DNA of 64,000 bases. It comes from Streptomyces sp. ISL-1. GTDB taxonomy: Bacteria > Actinomycetota > Actinomycetes > Streptomycetales > Streptomycetaceae. Of this stretch, positions 8,610-18,159 are shown in pieces. A model generated the notes under the pieces. The model saw only the letters and a list, made by a program, of their open reading frames with translations. It made no database searches and was not told the origin of the DNA. Location of the stretch: contig NZ_JAGGOI010000004.1 of NCBI RefSeq assembly GCF_018614585.1, positions 248,001 through 312,000 of the forward strand, given 5' to 3'. The translations under genes and the position numbers were made by a program. Numbering within the stretch: position 1 is the stretch's first letter; every line of letters begins with the position of its first letter.

Positions 8610-10270
8610 GACGCCAGCCCTTCGGCGAGCGGTCCCAGCGCCAGGGCCGGGAAGTAGGTCAGCCCGGTGATGATCAGGATCGTGCCGACCAGCAGCCCGG
8701 TGAACAGTGGTTTGTTGGTACGCAGCGTGCCCGCGGTTGCCGGGACCGGCTTCTGCTCGGCGAGCGAGCCCGCCAGCGCCAGGACGAACACCATCGGCAG
8801 GAACCGGCCGAGCAGCATCGCCAGACCGAGGGTGGTGTTGAACCACTGCGTGTCCGCGTTCAGGCCGGCGAAGGCCGAGCCGTTGTTGTTGGCGGCCGAG
8901 GTGTACGCGTACAGGATCTCGGAGAAGCCGTGCGCACCGCTGTTGGTCATCGAGTTCACCGGCGTCGGCAGCGCCATCGCCGCGGCGGCGAAGCACAGCA
9001 CCAGCGCCGGGGTGATGAGGATGTAGCAGGCCGCCAGCTTGATCTCGCGGGTGCCGATCTTCTTGCCCAGGTACTCGGGCGTTCGGCCCACCATCAGGCC
9101 CGCGATGAACACCGCGATGATCGCCATGATCAGCATGCCGTAGAGGCCGGAGCCAGTACCACCGGGCGCGATCTCACCCAGCTGCATGCCCAGCATGGTG
9201 ATACCGCCACCGAAGCCGGTGAAGGACGAGTGGAAGGAGTTGACCGCACCGGTCGAAGTGAGCGTGGTCGCCACCGCGAAGATCGACGAACCGCCGACTC
9301 CGAACCGGGTTTCCTTGCCCTCCATCGCACCACCGGCGACGTCGAACGCCGGGCCGCCGTGATGGAACTCGGTCCACATCATCAGCGCGGTGAACCCGAT
9401 CCAGATCGTCACCATCGTCGCCAGGATCGCGTAACCCTGCTTCAGCGAGCCGACCATGCGGCCGAAGGTGCGGGTCAGCGCGAACGGGATCAACAGGATC
9501 AAGAAAATCTGGAACAGGTTGGTGAAACCGTTCGGGTTCTCGAAGGGGTGGGCCGAGTTGGCGTTGAAGTAACCGCCACCGTTCGTGCCCAGCTCCTTGA
9601 TGGCCTCCTGCGAGGCCACCGCGCCGCCGTTCCACTGCTGGCTGCCGCCCATGAACTGGCCGACCTCGTGGATCCCGGCGAAGTTCTGGATCGCGCCGGC
9701 GGCGACCAGCACGATCGCGCCGATGACGGAGATCGGCACCAGGATCCGCACGGTGCCGCGCACCAGGTCGGCCCAGAAGTTGCCCAGCTCACCGGTACGG
9801 GAGCGGGCGAAGCCCCGTACGAGGGCCACGGCCACCGCGATACCCACCGCGGCCGAGACGAAGTTCTGCACCGCCAGGCCACCGGTCTGCACGACGTGGC
9901 CCATGGCCTGCTCGCCGTAGTACGACTGCCAGTTGGTGTTCGACACGAACGACGCGGCGGTGTTGAACGCCTGGTCCGGGTCGATCGAGGAGAAGCCCAG
10001 CGAGCCGGGCAGCGAGCCCTGGACGCGCTGCAGCACGTAGAGGAAGAGGACGCTGACCGCGGAGAAGGCCAGCACGCCACGCAGATAGGCGGGCCAGCGC
10101 ATCTCGGCGGTGGGGTTCGCGCCGATGGCCTTGTAGATCCACTTCTCCACCCGCAGATGCTTGGGCGAAGAGTAGACGCGGGCCATGTAGTCGCCCAGTG
10201 GACGGTATGCCAGCGCCAGCGCCGCTATGAGCGCGAGCAGCTGGAGCACACCAGCGAGGATGGGGCTCAT
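8606..10270 (-). CDS. kdpA: Potassium-transporting ATPase subunit A
   Basis: KdpA is the channel-like K+ binding and translocating subunit. The 554-residue product has about ten membrane helices and the four selectivity-filter regions, recognisable in [46 protein letters not shown] and [14 protein letters not shown]. Length agrees with the family. It begins 8 nt after kdpF and overlaps kdpB by 4 nt. Confidence 0.97.
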   Translation of the reverse strand: MSPILAGVLQLLALIAALALAYRPLGDYMARVYSSPKHLRVEKWIYKAIGANPTAEMRWPAYLRGVLAFSAVSVLFLYVLQRVQGSLPGSLGFSSIDPDQAFNTAASFVSNTNWQSYYGEQAMGHVVQTGGLAVQNFVSAAVGIAVAVALVRGFARSRTGELGNFWADLVRGTVRILVPISVIGAIVLVAAGAIQNFAGIHEVGQFMGGSQQWNGGAVASQEAIKELGTNGGGYFNANSAHPFENPNGFTNLFQIFLILLIPFALTRTFGRMVGSLKQGYAILATMVTIWIGFTALMMWTEFHHGGPAFDVAGGAMEGKETRFGVGGSSIFAVATTLTSTGAVNSFHSSFTGFGGGITMLGMQLGEIAPGGTGSGLYGMLIMAIIAVFIAGLMVGRTPEYLGKKIGTREIKLAACYILITPALVLCFAAAAMALPTPVNSMTNSGAHGFSEILYAYTSAANNNGSAFAGLNADTQWFNTTLGLAMLLGRFLPMVFVLALAGSLAEQKPVPATAGTLRTNKPLFTGLLVGTILIITGLTYFPALALGPLAEGLAS

Positions 10271-10278
10271 TTCAGGGC

Positions 10279-10368
10279 TCAGAACCTCTCCGGGTACACA
10301 AGGGCGAGGACGAGGTAACCCAGCAGGGCAACGGCCACGATCAGGCCGACGATGTTCTCGGCAGTCAC
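10279..10368 (-). CDS. kdpF: Kdp complex small subunit KdpF, 29 aa
   Basis: A 29-residue single-helix peptide begins with GTG and reads [21 protein letters not shown] followed by LVYPERF. The hydrophobic core and the LVxPExF ending match KdpF, which stabilises the Kdp complex in the membrane. Its GTG overlaps the stop codon of the preceding small gene (GTGA, 10365-10368) and it lies 8 nt before kdpA. Confidence 0.9.
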   Translation of the reverse strand: MTAENIVGLIVAVALLGYLVLALVYPERF

Positions 10369-10448
10369 AGCTTTGCCACCCCCCTGGCGATGAGCGCCAC
10401 CAGCGCGAAACCCGCGATCGTGGTGATGACGAAGGCCACGTCGGCCAT
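10365..10448 (-). CDS. 27-aa membrane peptide heading the kdp operon
   Basis: An ATG 7 nt after a clear AGGAG site opens a 27-codon frame: [20 protein letters not shown] then ARGVAKL. It is one hydrophobic helix with a basic C-terminal end. Its stop codon overlaps the kdpF start (GTGA), so it is translationally coupled to the pump genes. This is not KdpF, which follows it. A role as an extra accessory subunit or as a leader peptide is possible; neither is shown by the sequence. Confidence 0.75.
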   Translation of the reverse strand: MADVAFVITTIAGFALVALIARGVAKL

Positions 10449-11280
10449 CGTGAACTCCTGAAGAGATTCGGAAATGTTCGGACCTCTAGAGGGAAGCGCC
10501 TTTCCAGGCGGTCACGCCTGTCGTTGACGGGTCTCTTACGGCCATCGGCGCACCTTTGACGGCGTTCTAACGCCCACCCTTCCGGCCTGTGAAAAGGCCG
10601 ACGGTTCGTACCCCATTCCCGGGGGTGTGCACCGCAGACGAGAGCGTTTTCCAGCCACCGCGGAGTGTCTGTCCGGTGCGGCTGGACACCCGTCAGCAGG
10701 ACGACCGGGCCGCCGCGTCGTCACCGGGACCACATGGTCGCCCGGTCGCAGGATCCTGCCGTGCGGCGGGACGACGGTGACGGCCTCGCCACAGACAGCG
10801 TCGAGCTCCATGGAGAGCCGGTGCGCCAGTGCATCGTCCCCGCAGATCACCATGTGCTGGTATCGGGCACCAAGTGGCCCCTGAGGATGAAGAGTTGACG
10901 TCACGCCCGTCAAGAATGCCGCTCGGAGCGCGGCTGGTTCCGAGGCGCACGCGATTGCGGCGTCAAGGCATCAGAGTCGTGCCGTTGACCAGGCGGGGCG
11001 ACGTACGCTCACGCCGTGCTCATCGTGATCGGGACATCTCAGCGGTCCCCGAACCGGTCGACTACCGGACGCTCATAGCGCTCCCCTTCGTCGGCCTGCC
11101 CGCACATCCACGCATTGCCCGGCAGCCGTAAACCCTCGTCGTGTCCGGGCTGACCGGATTCGGGGGAATCCGTCTCCTCGAGTGTGGGGAACACCTGGGC
11201 CTGCGGATTATTGATTGCATAAAGCTGATCGGGCCCTCTTCGCGATGGCCGGAACCGTTCGCCGTATTTCAGGAGCACAG
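10449..11280. other. 832-bp gap holding promoters and gene relics
   Basis: The left part should contain the kdp promoter (minus strand). The middle holds a fragment of an RCK-domain protein (10764-10853). The right part leads to the KimA-like gene and contains a small hairpin (11156-11171) and an AT-rich stretch at about 11206-11225 that may be the promoter. I looked for a ydaO-type (c-di-AMP) riboswitch on both sides and could not recognise its conserved core. Confidence 0.45.
10764..10853 (-). pseudogene. N-terminal RCK (TrkA-N) domain fragment
   Basis: About 30 residues, MVICGDDALAHRLSMELD then AVCGEAVTVVPP, match the first beta-alpha-beta unit of RCK/TrkA-N NAD-binding domains that gate potassium channels and Trk/Ktr transporters. 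The glycine motif is in the streptomycete GDDALAHRL form. Downstream, the frame loses all similarity and codon bias. With kdp on one side and a KimA-like permease on the other, this looks like the stub of a deleted potassium-transport regulator or channel. Confidence 0.55.
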
Positions 11281-13230
11281 ATGACCACCCCCGACCACGT
11301 CCGTACGAGCCGCCTGCGTGCGTGGATGCTGGAGGGCCTGTCCGACATGGCCAAGCACCAGCAGGGGCCGCACGCCGAGCCGGTCTCCGCGCACAAGGGG
11401 CAGCGGTGGTGGCGGGTGATGTGCCTGACCGGCGTCGACTACTTCTCCACGCTGGGCTATCAGCCGGGCATCGCCGCGCTCGCGGCGGGGCTGCTGTCGC
11501 CGGTGGCCACCATCGTGCTGGTGATCGTCACCCTGGCCGGCGCCCTGCCGGTCTACCGGCGGGTGGCCGAGGAGAGCCCGCACGGCGAGGGCTCGATCGC
11601 CATGCTGGAGCGGCTGCTGTCGTTCTGGAAGAGCAAGCTGTTCGTCCTGACCCTGCTCGGCTTCGCGGCGACCGACTTCCTGATCACGATCACCCTGTCC
11701 GCGGCGGACTCCTCCATCCACCTGGTGGAGAATCCGCATGTGCCCAGCGTGCTGCACGGTCAGCAGATGGTCGTCACGCTCGTACTGATCGCGCTGCTGG
11801 GGGCGGTGTTCCTCAAGGGCTTCCTGGAGGCGATCGGCGTCGCCGTCGTCCTGGTCGGGGCTTACCTGGCCCTGAACGCGGTCGTCGTCGTCGTGGGCCT
11901 GTGGCACATCGCCACAGAGGCGCACGTGGTCACCGACTGGTCCAGCGCCCTGACCACCCAGCACGGAAACGTTTTGGCCATGGTCGGGGTGGCGCTGCTG
12001 GTCTTCCCCAAGCTGGCGCTGGGCCTGTCCGGCTTCGAGACCGGCGTGGCGGTGATGCCGCACGTCGAGGGCGACCCCGGCGACACCGAGGAGAACCCCG
12101 CAGGACGTATCCGAGGCGCCAAGAAGTTGCTGACCACAGCCGCGCTGATCATGAGCGTGTTCCTGATCGCCACCAGCTTCATCACCACCCTGCTCATCCC
12201 GGCAAAGGAGTTCGAGTCGGGCGGCGAGGCCAACGGGCGTGCGCTCGCCTACCTGGCGCACCAGTACCTCGGAGACATCTTCGGCACCGTCTACGACGTC
12301 GCCACCATCGCCATCCTCTGGTTCGCCGGCGCCTCCGCCATGGCCGGACTGCTCAACCTGATGCCCCGCTACCTGCCCCGCTACGGCATGGCCCCGCACT
12401 GGGCGCGCGCCGTACGCCCCATGGTGATCGTCTTTATTCTGGTGGCCTTCCTGGTCACCTGGATCTTCAAAGCCGACGTCGACGCCCAGGGCGGCGCCTA
12501 CGCCACCGGCGTTCTGGTCCTGATCTGCTCCGCGGCGATCGCGGTGACCATCGCTGCCCACCGCGCCGGGCAGCGCAATTGGACCATCGCCTTCGCCGTC
12601 ATCTCGGCGGTCTTCCTCTACACCACCGTCGCCAACGTCTTCGAACGGCCCGACGGCGTGAAGATCGGCGCCTGCTTCATCGCCGGGATCATGCTCGTAT
12701 CGCTCCTGTCGCGGCTCGCCCGCGCCTTCGAGCTGCGTGTCACCAGCGTGAGGCTGGACGGCATGGCGGAGCGCTTCGTACGCGACATCGCCAGCCGCAG
12801 GATCCGGTTCATCGCCAATGAACCCGACAACCGCGATCTCGCCGAGTACCGCGAGAAGATCGAGCAGATCCGGAAGGACAACGACCTCCCGCCCCAAGAG
12901 GACTTCGTCTTCGTCGAGGTCACCGTGCTCGACCCCTCGGAGTTCGAGGCGGACCTGAACGTACGCGGCGAAGTGCTGCACAGCCGCTATCGCGTGCTGA
13001 CCCTGGAGAGCTCGTCCATCCCCAACGCCATCGCCGCACTGCTGCTGCACGTCCGCGACGCCACCGGACAGCAACCGCACATCTACTTCGAGTGGACCGA
13101 GGGCAACCCCTTCGCCAACTTCCTCCGCTTCTTCCTCTTCGGCCAGGGCGAAGTCGCCCCCGTCACCCGCGAAGTCCTGCGCGAGGCCGAACCGGATCGC
13201 GACCGCCGCCCGCGAGTACATGTCGGCTGA
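11281..13230 (+). CDS. APC-superfamily permease, KimA-like (probable K+ importer)
   Basis: The 649-residue protein has about twelve membrane helices in its first 500 residues, including [20 protein letters not shown], which corresponds to the unwound first helix of APC transporters. A hydrophilic C-terminal domain of about 150 residues follows (from about [17 protein letters not shown]). This layout matches KimA-type potassium importers, which carry a dimerising cytosolic domain; databases often call relatives amino acid permeases. Adjacency to kdp and an RCK fragment favours potassium. The ATG at 11281 has AGGAG at proper spacing, so the longer reading from 11215 is not used. Confidence 0.8.
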   Translation: MTTPDHVRTSRLRAWMLEGLSDMAKHQQGPHAEPVSAHKGQRWWRVMCLTGVDYFSTLGYQPGIAALAAGLLSPVATIVLVIVTLAGALPVYRRVAEESPHGEGSIAMLERLLSFWKSKLFVLTLLGFAATDFLITITLSAADSSIHLVENPHVPSVLHGQQMVVTLVLIALLGAVFLKGFLEAIGVAVVLVGAYLALNAVVVVVGLWHIATEAHVVTDWSSALTTQHGNVLAMVGVALLVFPKLALGLSGFETGVAVMPHVEGDPGDTEENPAGRIRGAKKLLTTAALIMSVFLIATSFITTLLIPAKEFESGGEANGRALAYLAHQYLGDIFGTVYDVATIAILWFAGASAMAGLLNLMPRYLPRYGMAPHWARAVRPMVIVFILVAFLVTWIFKADVDAQGGAYATGVLVLICSAAIAVTIAAHRAGQRNWTIAFAVISAVFLYTTVANVFERPDGVKIGACFIAGIMLVSLLSRLARAFELRVTSVRLDGMAERFVRDIASRRIRFIANEPDNRDLAEYREKIEQIRKDNDLPPQEDFVFVEVTVLDPSEFEADLNVRGEVLHSRYRVLTLESSSIPNAIAALLLHVRDATGQQPHIYFEWTEGNPFANFLRFFLFGQGEVAPVTREVLREAEPDRDRRPRVHVG

Positions 13231-13247
13231 CCATCCCCGCCGCATGG

Positions 13248-13355
13248 ATGCCTCGGGTTGTCGCTCATGCCTCCGTCCACCGCGACGAACGTCCGCTCGC
13301 CGGTGCGCATCACCGCGAATACCCGGTAGAGCGCGACGCCCGCGGTCCCGGATAC
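13248..13355 (-). pseudogene. Fragment of diaminopimelate decarboxylase (lysA-like)
   Basis: Some 36 codons read VSGTAGVALYRVFAVM then RTGERTFVAVDGGMSDNPRH. The string TFVAVDGGMSDNPR is a hallmark of PLP-dependent diaminopimelate decarboxylase, where it precedes the C-terminal active-site segment. Nothing else of the gene remains: the KimA-like gene ends at 13230 on one side and the GntR gene ends at 13420 on the other. It is an internal relic only. Confidence 0.7.
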
Positions 13356-13419
13356 GGCGCGGTTGCGCGGAGCCGGTGCAGCGCCCGCTCGTGGTCCGCG
13401 TCGGCACCGGCTCCGCAGG

Positions 13420-14184
13420 TCAGGGAGCGGCGTCGAGATCCACGGCGATGTCCACGGCGATGTCCTCGGTCTCGGTCCAGAAACCGTCGTCCGCGTCCTG
13501 GAGCCGAGAGGCTGCGTGCTTCAGATGGAGGCGCGCGGCGGTGCGCGCCCCCTCGGCGTCGCCGGCCTCGATGGCGGCCAGGATGGCGTGGTGCTCCTGC
13601 CGGACCGCCTCGAAGAAGTCGCCCCGTCGCGCCTCGTTCGCGCGTGTGACGCGGATGCCGCTGCGCAGCACCTCGCCGAGGTACCGCACCGTCGAGACCA
13701 TCACCGCGTTCCCGGTCGACTCCGCGATGGACCAGTGGAAGGCGAGATCCTCGTCCGCCCCGTCACCGCCCGCCGCGACCGCGGCGTCGATCGCGTCCAG
13801 GGCCTGACGCATCCGGGCGAGGTCGCCCGATGTGGCGCGGGCGGCTGCGAGAGAGGCGGCCTCGCCCTCCATGGCGCGGCGTACCTCCACGATCTGCAGG
13901 ACCTTGGACCTGGTGTCCGCGGCCTCGGCCCCAAGGTCGAGCGGCCGTGTGCGCCGAGGCATGACGAACACGCCGAGGCCTTGGCGCGCTTCGACCAGGC
14001 CCGCGTTGCGGAGCCTGGACACGGCCTCCCGCACCACCGTGCGGCTGACGCCCAGCTGCTTGACCAGCGCCACCTCGGTGGGCAGCTTGTCGCCCTCGGC
14101 CAGCCGCCCGGACTCGATCTCCTCCGCGAGGATCACGGCGACCCGATCCGCGAGCCGGACAGGACCGCTCACCTTGGAAAACAT
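13420..14184 (-). CDS. GntR-family (FadR/FCD) regulator of tetronate catabolism
   Basis: The 254-residue protein has an N-terminal winged helix (LAEEIESGRLAEGDKLPTE, then VKQLGVSRTVVREAVSRLRNAGLV) and a C-terminal helical FCD domain with the metal-ligand histidine pattern in AFHWSIAES, EHHAILAAIEAGD and LHLKHA. It is the last gene of the otn cluster, 4 nt after denD. I infer that it represses the cluster and senses a tetronate or keto-acid. A 15-bp inverted repeat at 20419-20433, ahead of ltnD, is a candidate site. Confidence 0.9.
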   Translation of the reverse strand: MFSKVSGPVRLADRVAVILAEEIESGRLAEGDKLPTEVALVKQLGVSRTVVREAVSRLRNAGLVEARQGLGVFVMPRRTRPLDLGAEAADTRSKVLQIVEVRRAMEGEAASLAAARATSGDLARMRQALDAIDAAVAAGGDGADEDLAFHWSIAESTGNAVMVSTVRYLGEVLRSGIRVTRANEARRGDFFEAVRQEHHAILAAIEAGDAEGARTAARLHLKHAASRLQDADDGFWTETEDIAVDIAVDLDAAP

Positions 14185-14188
14185 GTCG

Positions 14189-15241
14189 TCAGTCTATCGG
14201 CGCGGTCCGGGTCGCCCTGGCTGCGAGGAGTGCGGTGGCCGCGACCGCGTCCGAGTGGTCGTCGATGTAGTCCCGCACCACCGATTCCGAGCTCGGGTCG
14301 GGCTCCAGCCCGAGGGCGTCGGCGCGCGCGTTGTCGAAGACAGCGGGCCACGAGCCCACGATGGCCTCGACGTCACGATCGGGCGCGATCGTCACCAGGT
14401 CGGCGACGGCGTCGCCGGCCACCCGCCGCAGCGTGGCCAGCATCTCGGCGACCGTGACCGTGAGTGCCGGAAGGTTGACCGGCATAGCGCCGACGAGCTG
14501 CCCCGGCCCGTCGCCGCGCTCGGCCTCGGCGATACGGAGGATTCCCTCGACCGTGCGCCGCGGTGAGGCCAGGGCCACCCGTAGGTCGGGACGCACGGGG
14601 CAGGTCGCCGGGATGCCCGCGAGCGGCTCGCGGATGATGCCGGACAGGAAGCCGGAGGCAGCCGCGTTCGGCTTGCCCGGTCGCACCGACACGGTCATCA
14701 GGCGGGCGACGCGTCCGTCGACGAAGCCGCGGCGGGTGTAGTCCGCCACCAGTTGCTCGCAGACGAGCTTCTGCGTCCCGTAACTCGACCGAGGCGTGGG
14801 CAGGGTCGACTCGCTGACCACCGGCGGCAGGGGCAACGCCGGGTCGCTGCCGTAGACCGCGACGCTGCTGGAGAACACCACCAGTGGTGTCGGCCCGCCG
14901 GAGGCCGACTGCGCCCGGGCGGCTTCGAGCAGCGCGCGGGTCGTGTCCACGTTGGCACCCATGCCGAGGTCGAAGTCGGCCTCGCACTCGGCCGAGACCG
15001 CCGAGGCGAGGTGGATCAGTACATCCACCGGCTCCGCGAACAACTCGTCGAGGCGGTCGATCAGGTCGCCCTGCACGATGTCCACCAGCGGGTCGGCGGC
15101 CGCCGGCGAATCGGCCTGCACGAAGCGGTCGGCGAGTACCAGCCGGTCGATCGGCGCGCCGCACAACGTCCGCGTCTCGAGCAGTCTGGCGGCGACCTGC
15201 CGTCCCAGGAAGCCGAAGCCACCCGTGATGACGATCCTCAT
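14189..15241 (-). CDS. denD: D-erythronate dehydrogenase (NAD-dependent epimerase fold)
   Basis: The 350-residue extended short-chain dehydrogenase has the N-terminal NAD motif [20 protein letters not shown], the VDVLIHLAS segment and the catalytic [13 protein letters not shown] (Tyr-x3-Lys) with an upstream Ser triplet ([10 protein letters not shown]). DenD oxidises D-erythronate to the 2-oxo acid. The assignment depends on neighbours OtnI, OtnC and OtnK as well as sequence. The ATG at 15241 overlaps the otnI stop codon (ATGA); an in-frame extension to 15322 is inside otnI and not used. Confidence 0.85.
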   Translation of the reverse strand: MRIVITGGFGFLGRQVAARLLETRTLCGAPIDRLVLADRFVQADSPAAADPLVDIVQGDLIDRLDELFAEPVDVLIHLASAVSAECEADFDLGMGANVDTTRALLEAARAQSASGGPTPLVVFSSSVAVYGSDPALPLPPVVSESTLPTPRSSYGTQKLVCEQLVADYTRRGFVDGRVARLMTVSVRPGKPNAAASGFLSGIIREPLAGIPATCPVRPDLRVALASPRRTVEGILRIAEAERGDGPGQLVGAMPVNLPALTVTVAEMLATLRRVAGDAVADLVTIAPDRDVEAIVGSWPAVFDNARADALGLEPDPSSESVVRDYIDDHSDAVAATALLAARATRTAPID

Positions 15242-16041
15242 GCGTTTTCTCCTTGATAGTCGTTCAGCCAGCCGAGACCCTCGCTCGTGCCGGCGCGGGG
15301 GCGGTACTCGCAGCCCATCCACCCGTCGTAGCCCAGCTCGTCGACGACGCCGAACAGATGGCTGACGTCGAGTTCGCCCCGGTCGGGTTCATGGCGGTCG
15401 GGCACGCCCGCGATCTGCAGGTGACCGACCCGGCCGGTCGGCAGGTCGCGGCGCAGGGTCGCTGTGAGGTCGCCCTCGACGATCTGGCAGTGGTAGAGGT
15501 CGAGCTGCACCTTGAGATTGGAGGCGCCTACGTCCTGCACCACGGCGTGGGCATCGTCCTGCCGGTTCAGGAAGTAGCCCGGCATGTCGCGGCCGTTGAT
15601 CGGCTCGACCAGGATGTCGACGCCCGCCGCGGCGGCCTGTTCCGCGGCGCGGGCGAGGTTGGCCAGGTAGGTGTCGCGGTGCTCTGCCGGCTCTGCCGGC
15701 TTCGCGTCCGGCTGCACCAGACCGGCCATCACGTGCACCCGTGGGCAGCTCAGTGCCGTGGCGTACTCGAGGGCCCGGTCGATCCCGGAGCGGAACTCCG
15801 CCTCGCGTCCGGGCAGCGCCGCGATCCCCCGCTCTCCGGACTCCCAGTCCCCGGGAGGGGCGTTGAAGAGCACCTGCTTCAGGCCGTGGTCGTCGAGGCG
15901 GCGGCGCAGTTCGGTGGCGTCGTACGCGTAAGGGAAGAGGTACTCGACGGCCTGGAAGCCGTCCGCCGCCGCGGCGGCGAAGCGGTCGAGGAAGTCGTGT
16001 TCGGTGTACATCATGGACAGGTTCGCGGCGAACCTCGGCAT
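15238..16041 (-). CDS. otnI: 2-oxo-tetronate isomerase
   Basis: The 267-residue TIM-barrel protein belongs to the hydroxypyruvate isomerase-like family: [21 protein letters not shown] at the N-terminus, [16 protein letters not shown] with the metal-ligand Glu, [29 protein letters not shown] and GCEYRPR near the end. OtnI converts 2-oxo-tetronate to 3-oxo-tetronate, the substrate of the kinase OtnK. A strong hairpin lies between it and the MFS gene, so it may be partly uncoupled from the upstream genes. Confidence 0.88.
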   Translation of the reverse strand: MPRFAANLSMMYTEHDFLDRFAAAAADGFQAVEYLFPYAYDATELRRRLDDHGLKQVLFNAPPGDWESGERGIAALPGREAEFRSGIDRALEYATALSCPRVHVMAGLVQPDAKPAEPAEHRDTYLANLARAAEQAAAAGVDILVEPINGRDMPGYFLNRQDDAHAVVQDVGASNLKVQLDLYHCQIVEGDLTATLRRDLPTGRVGHLQIAGVPDRHEPDRGELDVSHLFGVVDELGYDGWMGCEYRPRAGTSEGLGWLNDYQGENA

Positions 16042-16060
16042 GGTTGCTCCTGTGTGGGGA

Positions 16061-16094
16061 CCGGCACCGGGCCCGGTCGCGGGCCCGGTGCCGG
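16061..16094 (-). terminator. Perfect 14-bp hairpin inside the otn cluster
   Basis: CCGGCACCGGGCCC (16061-16074) pairs perfectly with 16081-16094 around a 6-nt loop. It sits 19 nt before the otnI start and 34 nt after the MFS stop. It can act as a terminator or attenuator dividing the cluster into two expression units. Confidence 0.65.
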
Positions 16095-16100
16095 AGCCGC

Positions 16101-16142
16101 TCAGCGGTTGATGGTCAGCGGTCGACAGTCAGCGGTTGACGA
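16101..16142. repeat. Three 14-bp tandem repeats at the MFS gene end
   Basis: The unit TCAGCGGTYGAYRG begins at 16101, 16115 and 16129 with exactly 14-nt spacing. The third copy contains the stop codon and last codons of the MFS transporter; the first two lie just downstream, repeating the gene end. Confidence 0.75.
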
Positions 16143-17436
16143 CCTGCTTCTTGGTGGTGAGCACCGCGCCGGCGCCGATGACGAGGCTGAGCGCCAGGAC
16201 GTACATCGGGAGCGACGTTGAGCCGGTGGCGTCCTTGAGCGCGCCGATCATGTAGGGGCTGACGAAGCCGGCGAGGTTGCCCACCGAGTTGATCGCGGCG
16301 AGGCCTGCCGCGGCGGCGGCACCGCCCAGGAACGCGGTGGGCAGCGACCAGAACAGCGGCGCGCAGGTCAGCACTCCGGCCGCCGCGAAGGACAGCGCGA
16401 TCAGGGACAGCACGGTCGACCCGGACCAGCCGGCCGCCAGCGAGAACCCGACGGCGCCCATGAGGCTCGGGACGACCAGGTGCCAGCGGCGCTCGCGGTG
16501 CTTGTCCGCGGAACGCCCGAAGAGGTTCATCGCGACGAGTGCGGCCAGGAAGGGCACGGCGCTGAGCACTCCGATCGCGAGGTTGCCCTCGATCCCGGTG
16601 GACTCGACGAACGTGGGCATCCAGAAGGTCAGGGCGTACTGGCCCATCACGAAGCAGAAGTAGATGAGGCACATCAGCCACACCTTGGGGTCGCGGAAGG
16701 CGTCCCAGACCCGGCCGTGCACCGTCTGGTGCGCGGCGTCGTCGGCGATCGCCCGCTCGACGATGTCCTTCTCCTCCTCGGTGAGCCACTTCGCGCTGCG
16801 CACGCCGTTGTCGAGGTAGAACAGCGTGGCGACACCGATGGCGAGCGCGGGGATCGCCTCGAGGAGGAACATCCACTGCCAGCCCTGCCAGCCGTTCACG
16901 CCCTGGAAGCGGTCCATGATCCAGCCGGAGAGCGGGTTGCCGAAGATACCGGCCACCGGGATGGCCGACATGAACATCGCGATCACCCGGGCGCGACGGT
17001 GTGACGGGAACCAGTAGGTGCAGTAGAGGATCACTCCCGGGTAGAACCCCGCCTCCGCGGCACCGAGCAGGAACCTGAGCACGTAGAACGTCGTCTCGTT
17101 GGTGACGAACGTGAACGCCGCCGAGACCAGGCCCCAGGTGATCATGATCCGGGCGATCCAGGTGCGGGCGCCGATGCGTTGCAGCATCAGGTTCGAGGGA
17201 ACCTCGAAGAGAAAGTAGCCGATGAAGAACAGGCCGGCGCCGAGGCCGTACGCCGCCTCGCTCAACCCGAGGTCGTCGGACATCTGCAGCTTGGCGAAGC
17301 CGACGTTGACCCGGTCCAGGTAGGAGAAGACGTAGCAGAGGACGAGGAAGGGGACGATGCGTCGCACGACCTTGCGGAAGACGGCGTTCTCGCGGGCGAG
17401 GTCGGGGATCTCGCCCGCCGTTGTGGGCATGGACAT
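16129..17436 (-). CDS. MFS transporter, sugar-acid (ACS-type) permease
   Basis: The 435-residue protein has twelve membrane helices and signatures of the anion:cation symporter branch of the major facilitator superfamily: FSYLDRVNVGFAKLQM in helix 1, GYFLFEVPSNLMLQRIGAR in helix 2 and a LRFLLGAAEAGFYPGV segment. Relatives carry tartrate, galactonate and similar sugar acids, and the gene is embedded in tetronate genes, so it probably imports threonate or erythronate. The first ATG (17436) has AAGGA 7 nt upstream. Confidence 0.88.
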   Translation of the reverse strand: MSMPTTAGEIPDLARENAVFRKVVRRIVPFLVLCYVFSYLDRVNVGFAKLQMSDDLGLSEAAYGLGAGLFFIGYFLFEVPSNLMLQRIGARTWIARIMITWGLVSAAFTFVTNETTFYVLRFLLGAAEAGFYPGVILYCTYWFPSHRRARVIAMFMSAIPVAGIFGNPLSGWIMDRFQGVNGWQGWQWMFLLEAIPALAIGVATLFYLDNGVRSAKWLTEEEKDIVERAIADDAAHQTVHGRVWDAFRDPKVWLMCLIYFCFVMGQYALTFWMPTFVESTGIEGNLAIGVLSAVPFLAALVAMNLFGRSADKHRERRWHLVVPSLMGAVGFSLAAGWSGSTVLSLIALSFAAAGVLTCAPLFWSLPTAFLGGAAAAAGLAAINSVGNLAGFVSPYMIGALKDATGSTSLPMYVLALSLVIGAGAVLTTKKQVVNR

Positions 17437-17487
17437 AAAGGAATCCTTCGTGCGGCTCGGGGGATTCTCTGACAGGTCAGGTACTGA

Positions 17488-18159
17488 TCACCACGCGGCG
17501 CCGAATGTGGATCTCAGTTCGTCGAGGGCGTGGGTGGGGAGTGGCTCCGGCCGGCGGTCGGTCAGGAGCCAGAGACGTGCCGTCTCCTCGAGCTCTTCGA
17601 GGACGGCAAGGGCGGTGGCCGCGTCGGGGCCCCAGACCACGGGGCCCAGCCGGTCGAGCAGGACGGCCCTGATCGGCGTACTGCTCGCTGCCCGCTCGAC
17701 GATCCGGGCGGTCACCAGGTCGGCCACGCGCGGGTCGCCGGGCCGGTGGTAGGGGACGAGCGGGACATGCCCGACCTTCATCACGTAGTACGGCGTGATG
17801 GGCGGGAGCACGTCGTCCCGGCTCCAGACACCGGCCAGGGTGAGCGCGACCAGGTGCGTGGAGTGGGTGTGGATGACGAACCGGGCCGTGGGTGCGGCGG
17901 CATAGATGCGGCGATGGAGCGTCAGGGTCTTGCTGGCCCGGTCGCCCGCGATCTGCTCGCCGGCGGCGTCGACGAGGGCGAGGCGGTGGGGGTCGAGAAA
18001 GCCCAGGGCGGCGTCGGTGGGCGTGATCAGATGGCAGTCGCCGACCCTGGCGCTGATGTTGCCGGCGCTGGCGTGGACGTAGCCCCGGGCGAACAGGCTC
18101 GTGCCCACCCGGACGATCTCGGCCCGTGCCTCGTCGACGGTGCCCTGAAGCCGGCTCAT
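17488..18159 (-). CDS. otnC: 3-oxo-tetronate 4-phosphate decarboxylase (class II aldolase family)
   Basis: The 223-residue protein belongs to the AraD/fuculose aldolase family: GYVHASAGNISARVGD, TPTDAALGFLD, SKTLTLHRRIY and the zinc-binding FVIHTHSTHLVALT with both histidines. In tetronate clusters this family member, OtnC, decarboxylates 3-oxo-tetronate 4-phosphate to DHAP. The ATG at 18159 overlaps the otnK stop (ATGA). Confidence 0.88.
   Translation of the reverse strand: MSRLQGTVDEARAEIVRVGTSLFARGYVHASAGNISARVGDCHLITPTDAALGFLDPHRLALVDAAGEQIAGDRASKTLTLHRRIYAAAPTARFVIHTHSTHLVALTLAGVWSRDDVLPPITPYYVMKVGHVPLVPYHRPGDPRVADLVTARIVERAASSTPIRAVLLDRLGPVVWGPDAATALAVLEELEETARLWLLTDRRPEPLPTHALDELRSTFGAAW

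Noticed and set aside
6822..8657. 611-codon open frame on the plus strand opposite kdpB
   Set aside because: It is a shadow of kdpB: GC-rich genes leave long open antisense frames. Composition is R/D/G/L-rich with no motif, and kdpB has all its catalytic motifs.
10449..11280. ydaO-type c-di-AMP riboswitch near the potassium genes
   Set aside because: Biologically plausible here, but I could not find the conserved core in either orientation; only small hairpins are present.
11269..13407. 712-codon minus-strand frame opposite the KimA-like gene
   Set aside because: Antisense shadow; no start signal and a composition typical of reversed coding DNA. The small lysA-like piece nearby is in a different register.
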